The translations under genes were made by a program, and so were the position numbers. The notes under the pieces are model-generated. The model saw only the letters and a program-made list of their open reading frames with translations, searched no databases and had not been told where the DNA came from. This document shows, one piece after another, positions 32,252 to 40,422 of a stretch of DNA of 64,000 nt. Within the stretch, counting starts at the first letter, position 1; the number at the start of each line of letters is the position of its first letter. Origin of the DNA: Patescibacteria group bacterium (GTDB taxonomy: Bacteria; Patescibacteriota; Patescibacteriia; 2-12-FULL-60-25); NCBI GenBank assembly GCA_018061025.1, contig JAGOUY010000012.1, positions 1 to 64,000 on the forward strand, in the 5' to 3' direction.

Positions 32252-32554
32252 TTACGCGATTTGGGAGATCTTCACTTTGGTGAAGGATTGGCGGTGTCCG
32301 GTGCGGCGGGTGTAGCGGGACTTGGCTTTGTATTTGACGACCTCGACTTTAGCGTCGCGGCCTTGTTCTAAAACCTCGGCGGTGACGTTTTGGCCCAAGG
32401 AAGGGGTACCAAGCTTAACCGTTTCGCCTTCGGCGGACATAAGCGTCTCAAACATGACTTTGTCGCCGACGTTGGCGTCAAGTTTCTCGATTTTAACAAT
32501 ATCGCCTTGTTTAACGAGATATTGTTTTCCTCCGGTGTGAATCACAGCAATCAT
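32252..32554 (-). CDS. rplU: Ribosomal protein bL21
   Basis: 100 aa from ATG 32554 (MIAVIHTGGKQYLVKQGD), the standard L21 start; the longer ORF start adds MAPFT and is unlikely. Binds 23S rRNA domain near L20. C-terminal signature VVKYKAKSRYTRRTGHRQSFTKVKI is intact. Unusually, rpmA is not next to it but about 15 kb away on the other strand. Confidence 0.97.
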   Translation of the reverse strand: MIAVIHTGGKQYLVKQGDIVKIEKLDANVGDKVMFETLMSAEGETVKLGTPSLGQNVTAEVLEQGRDAKVEVVKYKAKSRYTRRTGHRQSFTKVKISQIA

Positions 32555-32733
32555 AGTAAAGGGAGCCAATGGCTTGAAAAGATGGGCAAATAATACGGGA
32601 ATCTCCCCGACTTGTCAATGCGTCATGGTTCTCCCTCTGTATTCTAAGGATTTAGACAAGGAAAAATAAAACGGCTTTCTAAGTTTTTGCTAAGATAAGC
32701 CGATAAAAAGAGGGAAGAGGGAAGGGACGTTGC

Positions 32734-33486
32734 TTAAGCCTGACCACCTGGGTTGAACGTGAAGACCGCATTCCCCATGGTATTTAGCAGGTCGAGTGCG
32801 GCATTGAGTTGGGGAAGGGACAGGTCTGCAGGATAGATATCTTCCCCGTAAAGGTACTCGATCACTCGCAGCAATCGGAAGAGAAACATGGGCGGGTGAG
32901 GAGCGCATTGTGCCGCCATCAGGATGCGTCTGACCTGAGGAGGTTCACATTCCGTCAGCAGAAGACCCACCTTGCACGCCTCGGCCACACGGGCGTCATC
33001 CACCACGATATCAGCTACGCCCCGCTGCTCCGTCGGGTCTGGGCTATTTGCATCCAGGTACCCGATGGCACAGGCGACGATGAGCTCATACAGCATGCTC
33101 AGAGCCTGACGCCCCCGCAAGAAGGTAAGCGGCTTCACATGCACATTCGCTTTTGCGGCAACGATACGAATAAGCACGTAGGCAATCACCCCAGGGACAG
33201 GCTCGTAATCGGGCGCGGTGATAACAACGGTAAAACGATCGCTCGCGTATACCATCATTCTCCGGACGGCCCGCATTAGCCGCGCCTCCTCGATCTTGAT
33301 CTGCAAAATAGTAAGGTCCGTACTCTTCAGCTGCTGCATGATATTGGTAATGACTCGATCGACATTGACCTGCGGCATTGTCTTCCGACATTTGCCCCGC
33401 AGAACCTTGTTAACCTCGTCGACGAGAGCGCCGAGGAAGGTCGCGAGCGTTTCTGTCGGAGGAGAAGGGACTCCACCTTCTGCCAT
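32734..33486 (-). CDS. Hypothetical GC-rich protein, 250 aa
   Basis: Not recognised. Soluble, predicted mostly helical with two beta stretches (FTVVITAPDYEPVPGVIAYV; ADIVVDDARVAEACKVGLLL). A strong AAAGGAGG site lies 5 nt before the ATG. GC-richer than flanking genes. It is transcribed alone between rplU and the WecA-DUF192 gene. No motif suggests an enzyme. Confidence 0.7.
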   Translation of the reverse strand: MAEGGVPSPPTETLATFLGALVDEVNKVLRGKCRKTMPQVNVDRVITNIMQQLKSTDLTILQIKIEEARLMRAVRRMMVYASDRFTVVITAPDYEPVPGVIAYVLIRIVAAKANVHVKPLTFLRGRQALSMLYELIVACAIGYLDANSPDPTEQRGVADIVVDDARVAEACKVGLLLTECEPPQVRRILMAAQCAPHPPMFLFRLLRVIEYLYGEDIYPADLSLPQLNAALDLLNTMGNAVFTFNPGGQA

Positions 33487-33570
33487 GCGTGCCTCCTTTC
33501 GAGAAGCGGCTTCTGTGTAACAAAATCTACGTGTTTATGCAACTTTGATAACCCCCGTATCAAAATCCTC

Positions 33571-35124
33571 TTACTTATCTTTCGCTGTACCAATTTCCAA
33601 CTGCGGAACAATTGCTCCTTTTAGGAAGCCGTGGACAGCTGCCTGACCAGCAACAAGTTCGAGTACCCGATCCGCAGGCTCTGCGGGAGTATGACGAGCG
33701 GGGATCTCTTGTACCAAGGTCGGTGCCGGTAAACGGACCACATCCACGATACGTGAGCCGTTTAGCCAGATAATATCTAGATCAAATTGCATGCGCGGCA
33801 TCCAGAAGGTGTAGCGATCTGGCCTTGGAAAGACGAAGAGCATGCCGTGATCGGTGCGCATGGAAGCACGGTCGCTTAAGCCTTGTTCGCGTTCTTGCGG
33901 GGTATCGGCTATTTCAAGGAAAAGTTTTTTATTTTGTAATTGGATTTCTTGTACATCTGAACTGCGGACATACTCACGCCACAATCCCCAGATGGACCAG
34001 GCTCCCACTGCGAGCGTAATAAGAGCTGTGAGGATCAGGACTCGCTTACGCCACGTAATAGAGATAGACGAACGTAAACGCGCAGCACCCAAGGCTAACA
34101 TGAGAGTCACGGCAATTAACCCAATAATCAAAACGGTCTTACCACGCGTTTGCAATCCAAGCGCCGCTAACCCAAAGATCAGCGTAAGCATCCAGAAAAA
34201 GGCGGCTACCTGTCGCGGGGTAAACTGGAGATGGAGGAGTTGAAAATGGAGGTGTGTATCATCGCCTTGAAATGGTGACCGCCCTGCGTGAATACGCCTG
34301 AGGATGACTCGCAGGAAATCCACCAAAGGAATTCCTAATGCCATAAAGGCGGTAGCAACCTTAGCCCCAGACACGATCGCCAAAAACCCTAAGCTAAACC
34401 CGGCGAGCGTACTCCCCGACTCCCCGAGGAATTGGCGTGCAGGAGAAATGTTCCAAGGCAGGAAGCCTGCGAAGGCACCTAAAATAATCGCCGCGATCAC
34501 CACAATCTCAGGTTGATAGAAGCGTGGACTCAGGGCGAGCAAAATGATGAGTAAAATTCCAATGACCGTCTGACCCGTTACAAGACCATCAATTCCATCC
34601 ATGGTCTTTGTAGCGTAGGTCACGCCTAAGAGCCAGGCGAGCGTGAGCAGGTCGGCAGGAAAAACGAAGCGGAGCGCGTGACCGAAGAAAGTCGTGCTCG
34701 CATGCCACCAATCTAAACTCCAAACCCCTTTACCCGCTAAACTTGAAATCTCTAAGATACTCGTCCCGGTAAGCATGACACACAGGGCGGCGGCAATCGG
34801 AAAACAAATCTGCATCCAGGGCTTCAAATTGTAGCGGTCATCTAGACTGCCTCCGATGAGAAGCAAGATGATACCGGCTAAAAATCCGCCAATACGTACT
34901 AAAAAGGTCTCCTCAAACATTCCGGGATGCATGAAGATCGTACCGACGGCGACAAAAAGAATGGTTAGACCAATTCCTAACCCCCCTAACATGGGGGTGG
35001 GCTTGGTGTGGATTTTTCTTCCTCCCTGGACCGCGTCGATGGCTTGAACCTTAAAGGCGAGGCGGCGCGTAAGAACGGCGGCGCAGAAGGAGAGGAGAGC
35101 GGAAACGAGTATGAAGAAGAGCAT
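33571..35124 (-). CDS. WecA/MraY-type glycosyl-1-phosphate transferase fused to a DUF192 domain
   Basis: 517 aa. Residues 1 to about 350: polytopic polyprenyl-phosphate sugar-1-phosphate transferase with GGSLDDRYNL (Asp pair), TKTMDGIDGLVTGQ, LGESGSTLAGFSLG and the GDDTHLHFQLL loop typical of WecA/TagO. Two further membrane segments lead to residues 390-517, an extracytoplasmic DUF192 domain (EIADTPQEREQGLSDRASM; GMLFVFPRPDRYTFWMPRM; LDIIWLNGSRIVDVVRL). The first half would start a surface glycan on undecaprenyl phosphate. DUF192 has no settled function. Lies 5 nt after murD. Confidence 0.88.
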   Translation of the reverse strand: MLFFILVSALLSFCAAVLTRRLAFKVQAIDAVQGGRKIHTKPTPMLGGLGIGLTILFVAVGTIFMHPGMFEETFLVRIGGFLAGIILLLIGGSLDDRYNLKPWMQICFPIAAALCVMLTGTSILEISSLAGKGVWSLDWWHASTTFFGHALRFVFPADLLTLAWLLGVTYATKTMDGIDGLVTGQTVIGILLIILLALSPRFYQPEIVVIAAIILGAFAGFLPWNISPARQFLGESGSTLAGFSLGFLAIVSGAKVATAFMALGIPLVDFLRVILRRIHAGRSPFQGDDTHLHFQLLHLQFTPRQVAAFFWMLTLIFGLAALGLQTRGKTVLIIGLIAVTLMLALGAARLRSSISITWRKRVLILTALITLAVGAWSIWGLWREYVRSSDVQEIQLQNKKLFLEIADTPQEREQGLSDRASMRTDHGMLFVFPRPDRYTFWMPRMQFDLDIIWLNGSRIVDVVRLPAPTLVQEIPARHTPAEPADRVLELVAGQAAVHGFLKGAIVPQLEIGTAKDK

Positions 35125-35129
35125 GGGGC

Positions 35130-36455
35130 TTATGTAAGGGCGCGCACGAGACGAACAAATACTTCTCCACGATCGAATTCGTTTTTAAATAGTCCAAAGC
35201 TCGCGCAACCGGGAGAGAGAAGTACGATATCCCCTATCTTCTTTTCTTGATCGATAGACGCAAACGCATCAGCGAGATCTTTTACTTCAAGATACGATAC
35301 GCGCGCTTTTTTGAACGTGGTCACAATCTTCTCATGCGCTGTTCCGGGCAAGAGATAGACGAACGGCTTTTTTTTCTTAAGCAGGCTCGCGATCTCCTCA
35401 AATTCTAACTCTTTATCTGCGCCGCCAAAGATAAGATGTAGGGCAGATCGGGACTCTTTAAAAGAAGGGGTGAAGGCATTTAAAGCCGCAATCGTGGCAT
35501 CCGGTGTCGTGGCAGTTGTGTCATTTATATACTTCACTCCGTTTATGGTTGCGATCTCTTCTAATCTATTTGGGAGACCCGTAAATGTTGTGAGTACTTT
35601 TTTTATCACTGTCTTTTTTACTCCTATTTCGAGACAGAGAGCGACCGCAAAGGCGGCGTTCTGGCGGTTATGCTCACCCGGCAAACGAAGCTCTGTTTGC
35701 TCGACGAGCTTAGACGCTTCATCTTTAGGACCGCCAACGCGAACGACTTCGCCGGGAGCGCTTTGGGCGTAATGGATAAATGTTTTGTCGGCGGGCAACA
35801 GCACAAGTCCGTCGCCGGTTTGATGGCGAAAGATTTGCGCTTTTGCTTCGCCATATTCCTCCATTCCGCTGTAGGTATTGAGATGGTCGCGCATGAGATT
35901 GGTCCAGACGGCGTACGGAGGGGAAACGCCTTTGCGACCCGTGAGCTCAAGCTGCCAACTGCTGAGCTCTAGCACGACCCAATCCGTCTTCTTCACCTTG
36001 GACAAAAACGCGAGCGGCGAGACTAAAATATTTCCCCCGAGATGAACGGTGCGCCCATCTGCTTTGAGCATTTCTGCAATGAGCGTTGAGGTCGTACTTT
36101 TTCCTCGCGTACCGGTGACGCCGATAACCGGAGCGGGACACTGCTCGAGAAACAGTGAAACATCTGACTCAATTCTTTTTCCTAGACGAACAGCTTCTTG
36201 AAAGAATTGGCTATCGGGACGAACACGGGGATTAGGGACGACGATATCTGCCCAGGCAACATCCTTGAGACGATGTTCGCCTAAAATGAATTGGATGTTT
36301 TTATATTTAGAGAGACGTTGGACATTATCCTTCAAGTCTTCTTTTAATTTGAGGTCGGTTACGATGAGGTTTACTCCTTGTTCCGCAAAAAAAACGGCGG
36401 CCTCTATTCCGCTTCCATGAGGATATTGGCCTAGACCAAGGATCAGGACATTCAT
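35130..36455 (-). CDS. murD: UDP-N-acetylmuramoylalanine--D-glutamate ligase
   Basis: 441 aa. Adds D-Glu to UDP-MurNAc-L-Ala. ATP loop GVTGTRGKSTTSTLIAEML, the middle-domain segment VLELSSWQLE...YAVWTNLMRDHLNTY with the metal-binding His, and the C-terminal-domain motif INDTTATTPDATIAALNAF. Normal length. It sits between a translin-like gene (21-nt gap) and the WecA-DUF192 gene (5-nt gap), so envelope genes are grouped here. Confidence 0.95.
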   Translation of the reverse strand: MNVLILGLGQYPHGSGIEAAVFFAEQGVNLIVTDLKLKEDLKDNVQRLSKYKNIQFILGEHRLKDVAWADIVVPNPRVRPDSQFFQEAVRLGKRIESDVSLFLEQCPAPVIGVTGTRGKSTTSTLIAEMLKADGRTVHLGGNILVSPLAFLSKVKKTDWVVLELSSWQLELTGRKGVSPPYAVWTNLMRDHLNTYSGMEEYGEAKAQIFRHQTGDGLVLLPADKTFIHYAQSAPGEVVRVGGPKDEASKLVEQTELRLPGEHNRQNAAFAVALCLEIGVKKTVIKKVLTTFTGLPNRLEEIATINGVKYINDTTATTPDATIAALNAFTPSFKESRSALHLIFGGADKELEFEEIASLLKKKKPFVYLLPGTAHEKIVTTFKKARVSYLEVKDLADAFASIDQEKKIGDIVLLSPGCASFGLFKNEFDRGEVFVRLVRALT

Positions 36456-36476
36456 AGTCGATCAAAGGAGTCGATC

Positions 36477-37052
36477 CTACTCTCCGCGCAAGGAAAGATC
36501 GTAGCGGATTTCCTCGAGTTTACGGAGATTTTGCTTGGCTTGATCGAGTTTGGTGCGTAAGGCTCCGGTGAGATCCATTTCCATCAAAAGCTCAACGACA
36601 CGGCGTACATCTTCAAAAATACGTTCGACGGTTTCATGGTCGCCTTCGGTGGCATGTAACACAGAACGACGAACGAGTTCACCGGTCATGTCAGACAGAC
36701 CGCCAAGATAAATCTCGGCATCATCTGCAATTCCATCTACCTTGCCGAGCTGACCACGCTCTAGGTATTGCCGTAAAAGATCTGCTTCTGCGTATTCTTC
36801 TTGCGCGGCGCGAAAACTCCCTTCTTGAGCGAGTTTCGTGACTTTTTTTACGATGCCTGCACCAGTTCGCAAACGTTCTTGCGCCATACTCAACTGTTCA
36901 TGTGCGGCGGCTTCATCATCCCGATGAAACGCAAAAATGGCTCGCTTACTGGCCGCCAAGGCCTCAGACGAGACTTGCTGCAATTCACGGCGGCTCTTGT
37001 CGAGAAGCGCCATGCGCTCGATCATGGATTTGGCGATAGTAGAAGAAAGCAT
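36477..37052 (-). CDS. Translin-family protein
   Basis: 191 aa, all helical. The order of motifs follows translin: SRELQQVSSEALAASKRAIFAFHR, then QEEYAEADLLRQYL, then YLGGLSDMTGELVRRSV, and a C-terminal helix bundle (VERIFEDVRRVVELLMEMDL). Translins form octameric shells that bind single-stranded RNA or DNA; some with TRAX act as RNases. The acidic catalytic residues of TRAX cannot be confirmed by eye. TGCTAGAGT lies 12 nt upstream. Family call by pattern recognition only. Confidence 0.72.
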   Translation of the reverse strand: MLSSTIAKSMIERMALLDKSRRELQQVSSEALAASKRAIFAFHRDDEAAAHEQLSMAQERLRTGAGIVKKVTKLAQEGSFRAAQEEYAEADLLRQYLERGQLGKVDGIADDAEIYLGGLSDMTGELVRRSVLHATEGDHETVERIFEDVRRVVELLMEMDLTGALRTKLDQAKQNLRKLEEIRYDLSLRGE

Positions 37053-37067
37053 ATGGATGCTCCAACT

Positions 37068-37802
37068 CTAGCAAATACGTGTGTTTTCGTCACGCCATAC
37101 GAAGATGCTTACGCCGATGAGCAAAAGGCCACCGATACAGGCTGGCGTCATATAACCGACTCGGAAAGAAACTGCTGACCAAAACCCAAGACCCGATACG
37201 AACGCGAGACACCAATAGAAGAGCGATCCCTTTGTGATACGTAGAGAGGAGGTGGTCAGCCACGCGCCAAGTGAGCTGGATAAAATCCAACCCATAAAAT
37301 TTGTCCACGGTACATCGTGATACATCCCTCCGGCTTGATACTTCCATAAGCCTAAAGCAACGGCCCCTGGATCAAGGACGAGATCAATCGCGAGTAAGAT
37401 CCAGGCAGACAGGAATATGGTTGAGGCAACGTTGTTCGTTACGCGTGCCGCGATCTGCCAGGCAGCGAGCATAAGGGGAACCCAGGCCAACGGAAGGAGC
37501 AATGGTACACCTACGAGGAGTGGACCGAGACCGTCGAGATAGACAAAGGATCCATACGGGAAACCTGTGTTAACCCCTATTCCTTCAATCAGGTACGCGA
37601 AGACAGAAAGAATGGCGAGGGTCTTGAGCGCGGTACGAAGACCGTATGACGTTACGCTTAAGTACGCAGAGACTGCGGCACCGAGCAACAGAAAAAGCAG
37701 CGCGCACACAGCAAAGATCGGCGTCTGACGCCAATCAGAGGCCATCCAACCACCGAATGCTGATCCGAGTACGACGAGCAACCAGAGGAATATCCTATTC
37801 AT
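37068..37802 (-). CDS. cruF: CruF-like carotenoid hydratase (DUF422 family)
   Basis: 244 aa with about seven membrane helices. Family-typical motifs: FAYLIEGIGVNTGFPYGSF, GPLLVGVPLLLPLAWVPL, LAIDLVLDPGAVALGLW, and the GMYHDVPWTNFMGW loop with acidic and aromatic residues. In haloarchaea CruF hydrates the terminal double bonds of bisanhydrobacterioruberin to bacterioruberin. Divergent, 28 bp from the lycopene-elongase-like gene, which strongly supports a role on C50 carotenoids. Lies 15 nt before the translin-like gene. Confidence 0.83.
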   Translation of the reverse strand: MNRIFLWLLVVLGSAFGGWMASDWRQTPIFAVCALLFLLLGAAVSAYLSVTSYGLRTALKTLAILSVFAYLIEGIGVNTGFPYGSFVYLDGLGPLLVGVPLLLPLAWVPLMLAAWQIAARVTNNVASTIFLSAWILLAIDLVLDPGAVALGLWKYQAGGMYHDVPWTNFMGWILSSSLGAWLTTSSLRITKGSLFYWCLAFVSGLGFWSAVSFRVGYMTPACIGGLLLIGVSIFVWRDENTRIC

Positions 37803-37830
37803 AAAGGCTTTTCGGGGTTAGGATAGCACC

Positions 37831-38835
37831 ATGACATCTTTTTTTACATCTCTTTGGCAGGAAATTCGCTGGGTGGTGCGCGTAAGCCGCCCCCGTTTTT
37901 GGCTGTATTTATTTGGTCCGTTTTTGATCGGGATTGTCAGCACCCTTCGTTTTGAGACGCCGTCGTCCATGACGTTTACGAACCGGCTGCGAACGCTTGC
38001 AACTCTAGGACATATTCTGTTCATTGAAATTCCTCCGGCCGCGTGGCGGCTCCTCGTTGAACAACCCTTTATTTTTCTTATCCTTTTAGGCGTCATCTTG
38101 TTAACGTTTGGATATTTTCTCCTGCCAGCCAACCTGCTTATCTATGGAGTCAATGACCTGTCTGATGCAGATACAGACGCACATAATCCAAAAAAAGATA
38201 CGTATGAGACGCGCCTCCTCCCCTCTCAACGTAAGCGCTTGATTATCTACATTATTCTCTGCCAAGTGCCGTGGCTTATCCTCTCGGTTTGGTTGTTAAT
38301 CGTACAATTTTGGTATTCGCTTCCAGCTGTTCTTTTGTTTTATCTTTTTATTTTGCTTGGGGTGTTTTACTCGCTCCCCCCTATTCGAGCAAAAGCACGT
38401 CCATTTCTGGATAGCGCATCCAACATCTTTTACGCCTTTCCGGGATTGATGATATACGTATTTTATCCTCGACCATTTCCTTGGATAGCGTTTCTCGCCG
38501 CTTCGTGTTGGTGCATAGCGATGCATGCCTATAGTGCCGTTCCAGATATCCGCGCGGATACACGGGCAGGCCTTCAGACGATCGCCACGAAACTCGGTGC
38601 CTACAAAACACTCATCCTCTGCTCTGTTTTGTATGGAGCATCATCGGTACTTGCCTGTTTCACGGTTGAATCCATGTGGTTGAGATATATTTTTCTCCTC
38701 TTGGGCTTAGGCTATGTTATACTTGTGCATATCTCACTCACACGCATAGATGATCTCATGCCTGTCTACAAGCGTTTTCCGCTCGTGAATACGTTGGTGG
38801 GCATGATCCTCTTCTTTGCTCTTCTTCTTGGTTAA
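37831..38835 (+). CDS. UbiA-superfamily prenyltransferase, lycopene elongase-like
   Basis: 334 aa, about eight or nine membrane helices. First Asp-rich motif GVNDLSDADTDAHNPKKD and second motif VPDIRADTRAGLQTIATKLG match the lycopene elongase group (LyeJ, CrtEb, LbtBC), where the NDxxDxxxDxxNPKK form is characteristic. It would add C5 units from DMAPP to the ends of lycopene, forming C45/C50 carotenoids. TAGGAT ends 6 nt before the ATG. Other UbiA enzymes (menaquinone, heme O) are less likely given the CruF and crt neighbours. Confidence 0.82.
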   Translation: MTSFFTSLWQEIRWVVRVSRPRFWLYLFGPFLIGIVSTLRFETPSSMTFTNRLRTLATLGHILFIEIPPAAWRLLVEQPFIFLILLGVILLTFGYFLLPANLLIYGVNDLSDADTDAHNPKKDTYETRLLPSQRKRLIIYIILCQVPWLILSVWLLIVQFWYSLPAVLLFYLFILLGVFYSLPPIRAKARPFLDSASNIFYAFPGLMIYVFYPRPFPWIAFLAASCWCIAMHAYSAVPDIRADTRAGLQTIATKLGAYKTLILCSVLYGASSVLACFTVESMWLRYIFLLLGLGYVILVHISLTRIDDLMPVYKRFPLVNTLVGMILFFALLLG

Positions 38836-38841
38836 TCCCCT

Positions 38842-39822
38842 ATGGACCAACCCGTTCGCCCTTCCACCCCTTCATCAGCCTCTGCACCTGCCCCTCAAGA
38901 CAAATCCGGTAAGATGGCGCTGTATATTGCGGTCATCACGCTTTTACTTGTGTTAGGCGGGTTATGGCACATGGGTCAGCGTTTTGACCGGATGGCAATG
39001 GATGCGCGTGCCCCTCAAGCTAATGCACCGACGACCCCCCTGCCTCCGACACCTGTCCCCGCCGCTCCGACCGCGCTTGAAGCAGCGCCTACGCCTCCTG
39101 CGGCGGCCCCAGAAGAAAAGTGGTACAATGTTAATTCTTTGTCTGTAGGGACCAAGAAAGGCGCGATTCAAATTCGCCATGAATGTAACCAAGTGCCAGA
39201 AGCGGTTTCTTTTGATGGCGCAAGCTATAAAGGCACGGTATGTTTTGGAACGAATCGCCTTCTCCTCGTAGATGCTATGGGCAAAGAACGCATGATTTTG
39301 CCTGCGCGTGTATTGCCAACAGATGAGGATGGACATTCTCTGGCTCCTTTCTTATTTTCCGCGGTCGCGCAAGAGTTTGCGAATGGAAAACAGGACGTGC
39401 TTATCAGTTTTGATGCGGATGCGTGTTCGAGCACGGGGAATTGTGGTGCTGGACAGCCAACGGCACGCGTCACGTTTATTTATAGCGTAGATGAGGATCG
39501 CTCTTCTGCCATTACGCCTGTCGGTGATCGTCAGAGCGTGTTCTGGGGCGGAGACAGGCGCGCCGTGCTCGTTGATCTTACGTGTGGAGGTGCTGGCTGT
39601 AACAATCCTCAAGCGATCCGCGGATTCAATCTCAATACGAATACCGTCAAAACGCTTACGACCCTCAAGGCAGATTGGAACGAAGGACAGCCAACGGGTG
39701 ATACGGGGATTGGACGCGCAACCGCGCATTGGGAATCTGTAAAATGGGTAAGTGCCACAAGAGCAGAAGCGGTATACGTAGGAGCAGATGGCGTGAAACA
39801 GACGGTTCCACTCGTGTTCTAA
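38842..39822 (+). CDS. Membrane-anchored hypothetical protein, 326 aa
   Basis: Not recognised. Cytoplasmic Pro/Ser-rich start, one membrane helix (MALYIAVITLLLVLGGLWHMG, residues 25-45), a long Pro/Ala/Thr linker (about 55-90), then a beta-rich extracytoplasmic domain with six Cys, probably three disulfides (HECNQVP, TVCFGTN, DACSSTGNCG, LTCGGAGCNN). It begins 6 nt after the elongase stop, so it is in the same operon, which may only be incidental. Confidence 0.7.
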   Translation: MDQPVRPSTPSSASAPAPQDKSGKMALYIAVITLLLVLGGLWHMGQRFDRMAMDARAPQANAPTTPLPPTPVPAAPTALEAAPTPPAAAPEEKWYNVNSLSVGTKKGAIQIRHECNQVPEAVSFDGASYKGTVCFGTNRLLLVDAMGKERMILPARVLPTDEDGHSLAPFLFSAVAQEFANGKQDVLISFDADACSSTGNCGAGQPTARVTFIYSVDEDRSSAITPVGDRQSVFWGGDRRAVLVDLTCGGAGCNNPQAIRGFNLNTNTVKTLTTLKADWNEGQPTGDTGIGRATAHWESVKWVSATRAEAVYVGADGVKQTVPLVF

Positions 39823-39834
39823 GACCTAGATTTA

Positions 39835-39868
39835 GACAAAACCGCCCCATTACAGGGGTGTTTTTGTC
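39835..39868 (+). terminator. Rho-independent terminator
   Basis: GACAAAA..GCCCC-attac-AGGGG..TTTTTGTC, long stem with a small internal mismatch and T run; closes the elongase operon. Confidence 0.87.
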
Positions 39869-39889
39869 TCTTGTCCTCGCTCTCCTACC

Positions 39890-39916
39890 TTGACAAATTC
39901 GCATAAATAATATAAT
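39890..39916 (+). promoter_or_regulatory. Promoter TTGACA-N15-TATAAT
   Basis: Exact -35 and -10 hexamers with a short 15-bp spacer (a weaker TAATAA gives 17 bp), about 58 nt before the ATG at 39975. Confidence 0.65.
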
Positions 39917-39974
39917 AAATAGACGCTGCAATCCTGAGATTCACGAAGGATGAGCAAACAAGAAGGAGGTGAGT

Positions 39975-40325
39975 ATGCTTCGTCCGCAGTGCGTATGGTT
40001 CAAATGCAAACCGTCAGAGGTGTCTTTCGCAAGAGCCATTCATAAGGCTCAAACAGAGGCAACCACGCACCGGCTCGCGACCTACATTCGCCGCATGAGT
40101 GCTGATGAGCTGTCTCGATTCCTGGCCAACATGAGTATCTTGCCGGAGAACATCTACGCCGACGACCGTGAAACGGCGCGCTCATACCTGGCTCAACAAG
40201 CACGTGTGCGCGGAGTTACGCGGGAGTACACCGAGGAAGATGACGACCTGGTGGTCGTAGGCGATACCGATCCCAACACCAAAAATCCCGTATACTGGGT
40301 ACACCTCATCCAGACTAGCCTCTGA
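39975..40325 (+). CDS. Hypothetical GC-rich protein, 116 aa
   Basis: Not recognised. Start at 39975 (MLRPQCVWFKCKPSEV) is set by AAGGAGG 5 nt upstream; the in-frame GTG at 39969 is too close to it. Helical centre (ATYIRRMSADELSRFLANM; ARSYLAQQARVRG), acidic patch EEDDDLVV and a short strand at the end (YWVHLIQTSL). Single-gene unit with its own promoter and long leader, GC-richer than its neighbours. Confidence 0.68.
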   Translation: MLRPQCVWFKCKPSEVSFARAIHKAQTEATTHRLATYIRRMSADELSRFLANMSILPENIYADDRETARSYLAQQARVRGVTREYTEEDDDLVVVGDTDPNTKNPVYWVHLIQTSL

Positions 40326-40422
40326 TTGCTCCTTCCACCCCCCCCCTGAGAACCGACCCCCTGGTCGCACTTCTCTTCTTCCACTATTTTCTCAAATTAT
40401 GATTTGAGACCATTGAGAAGAA

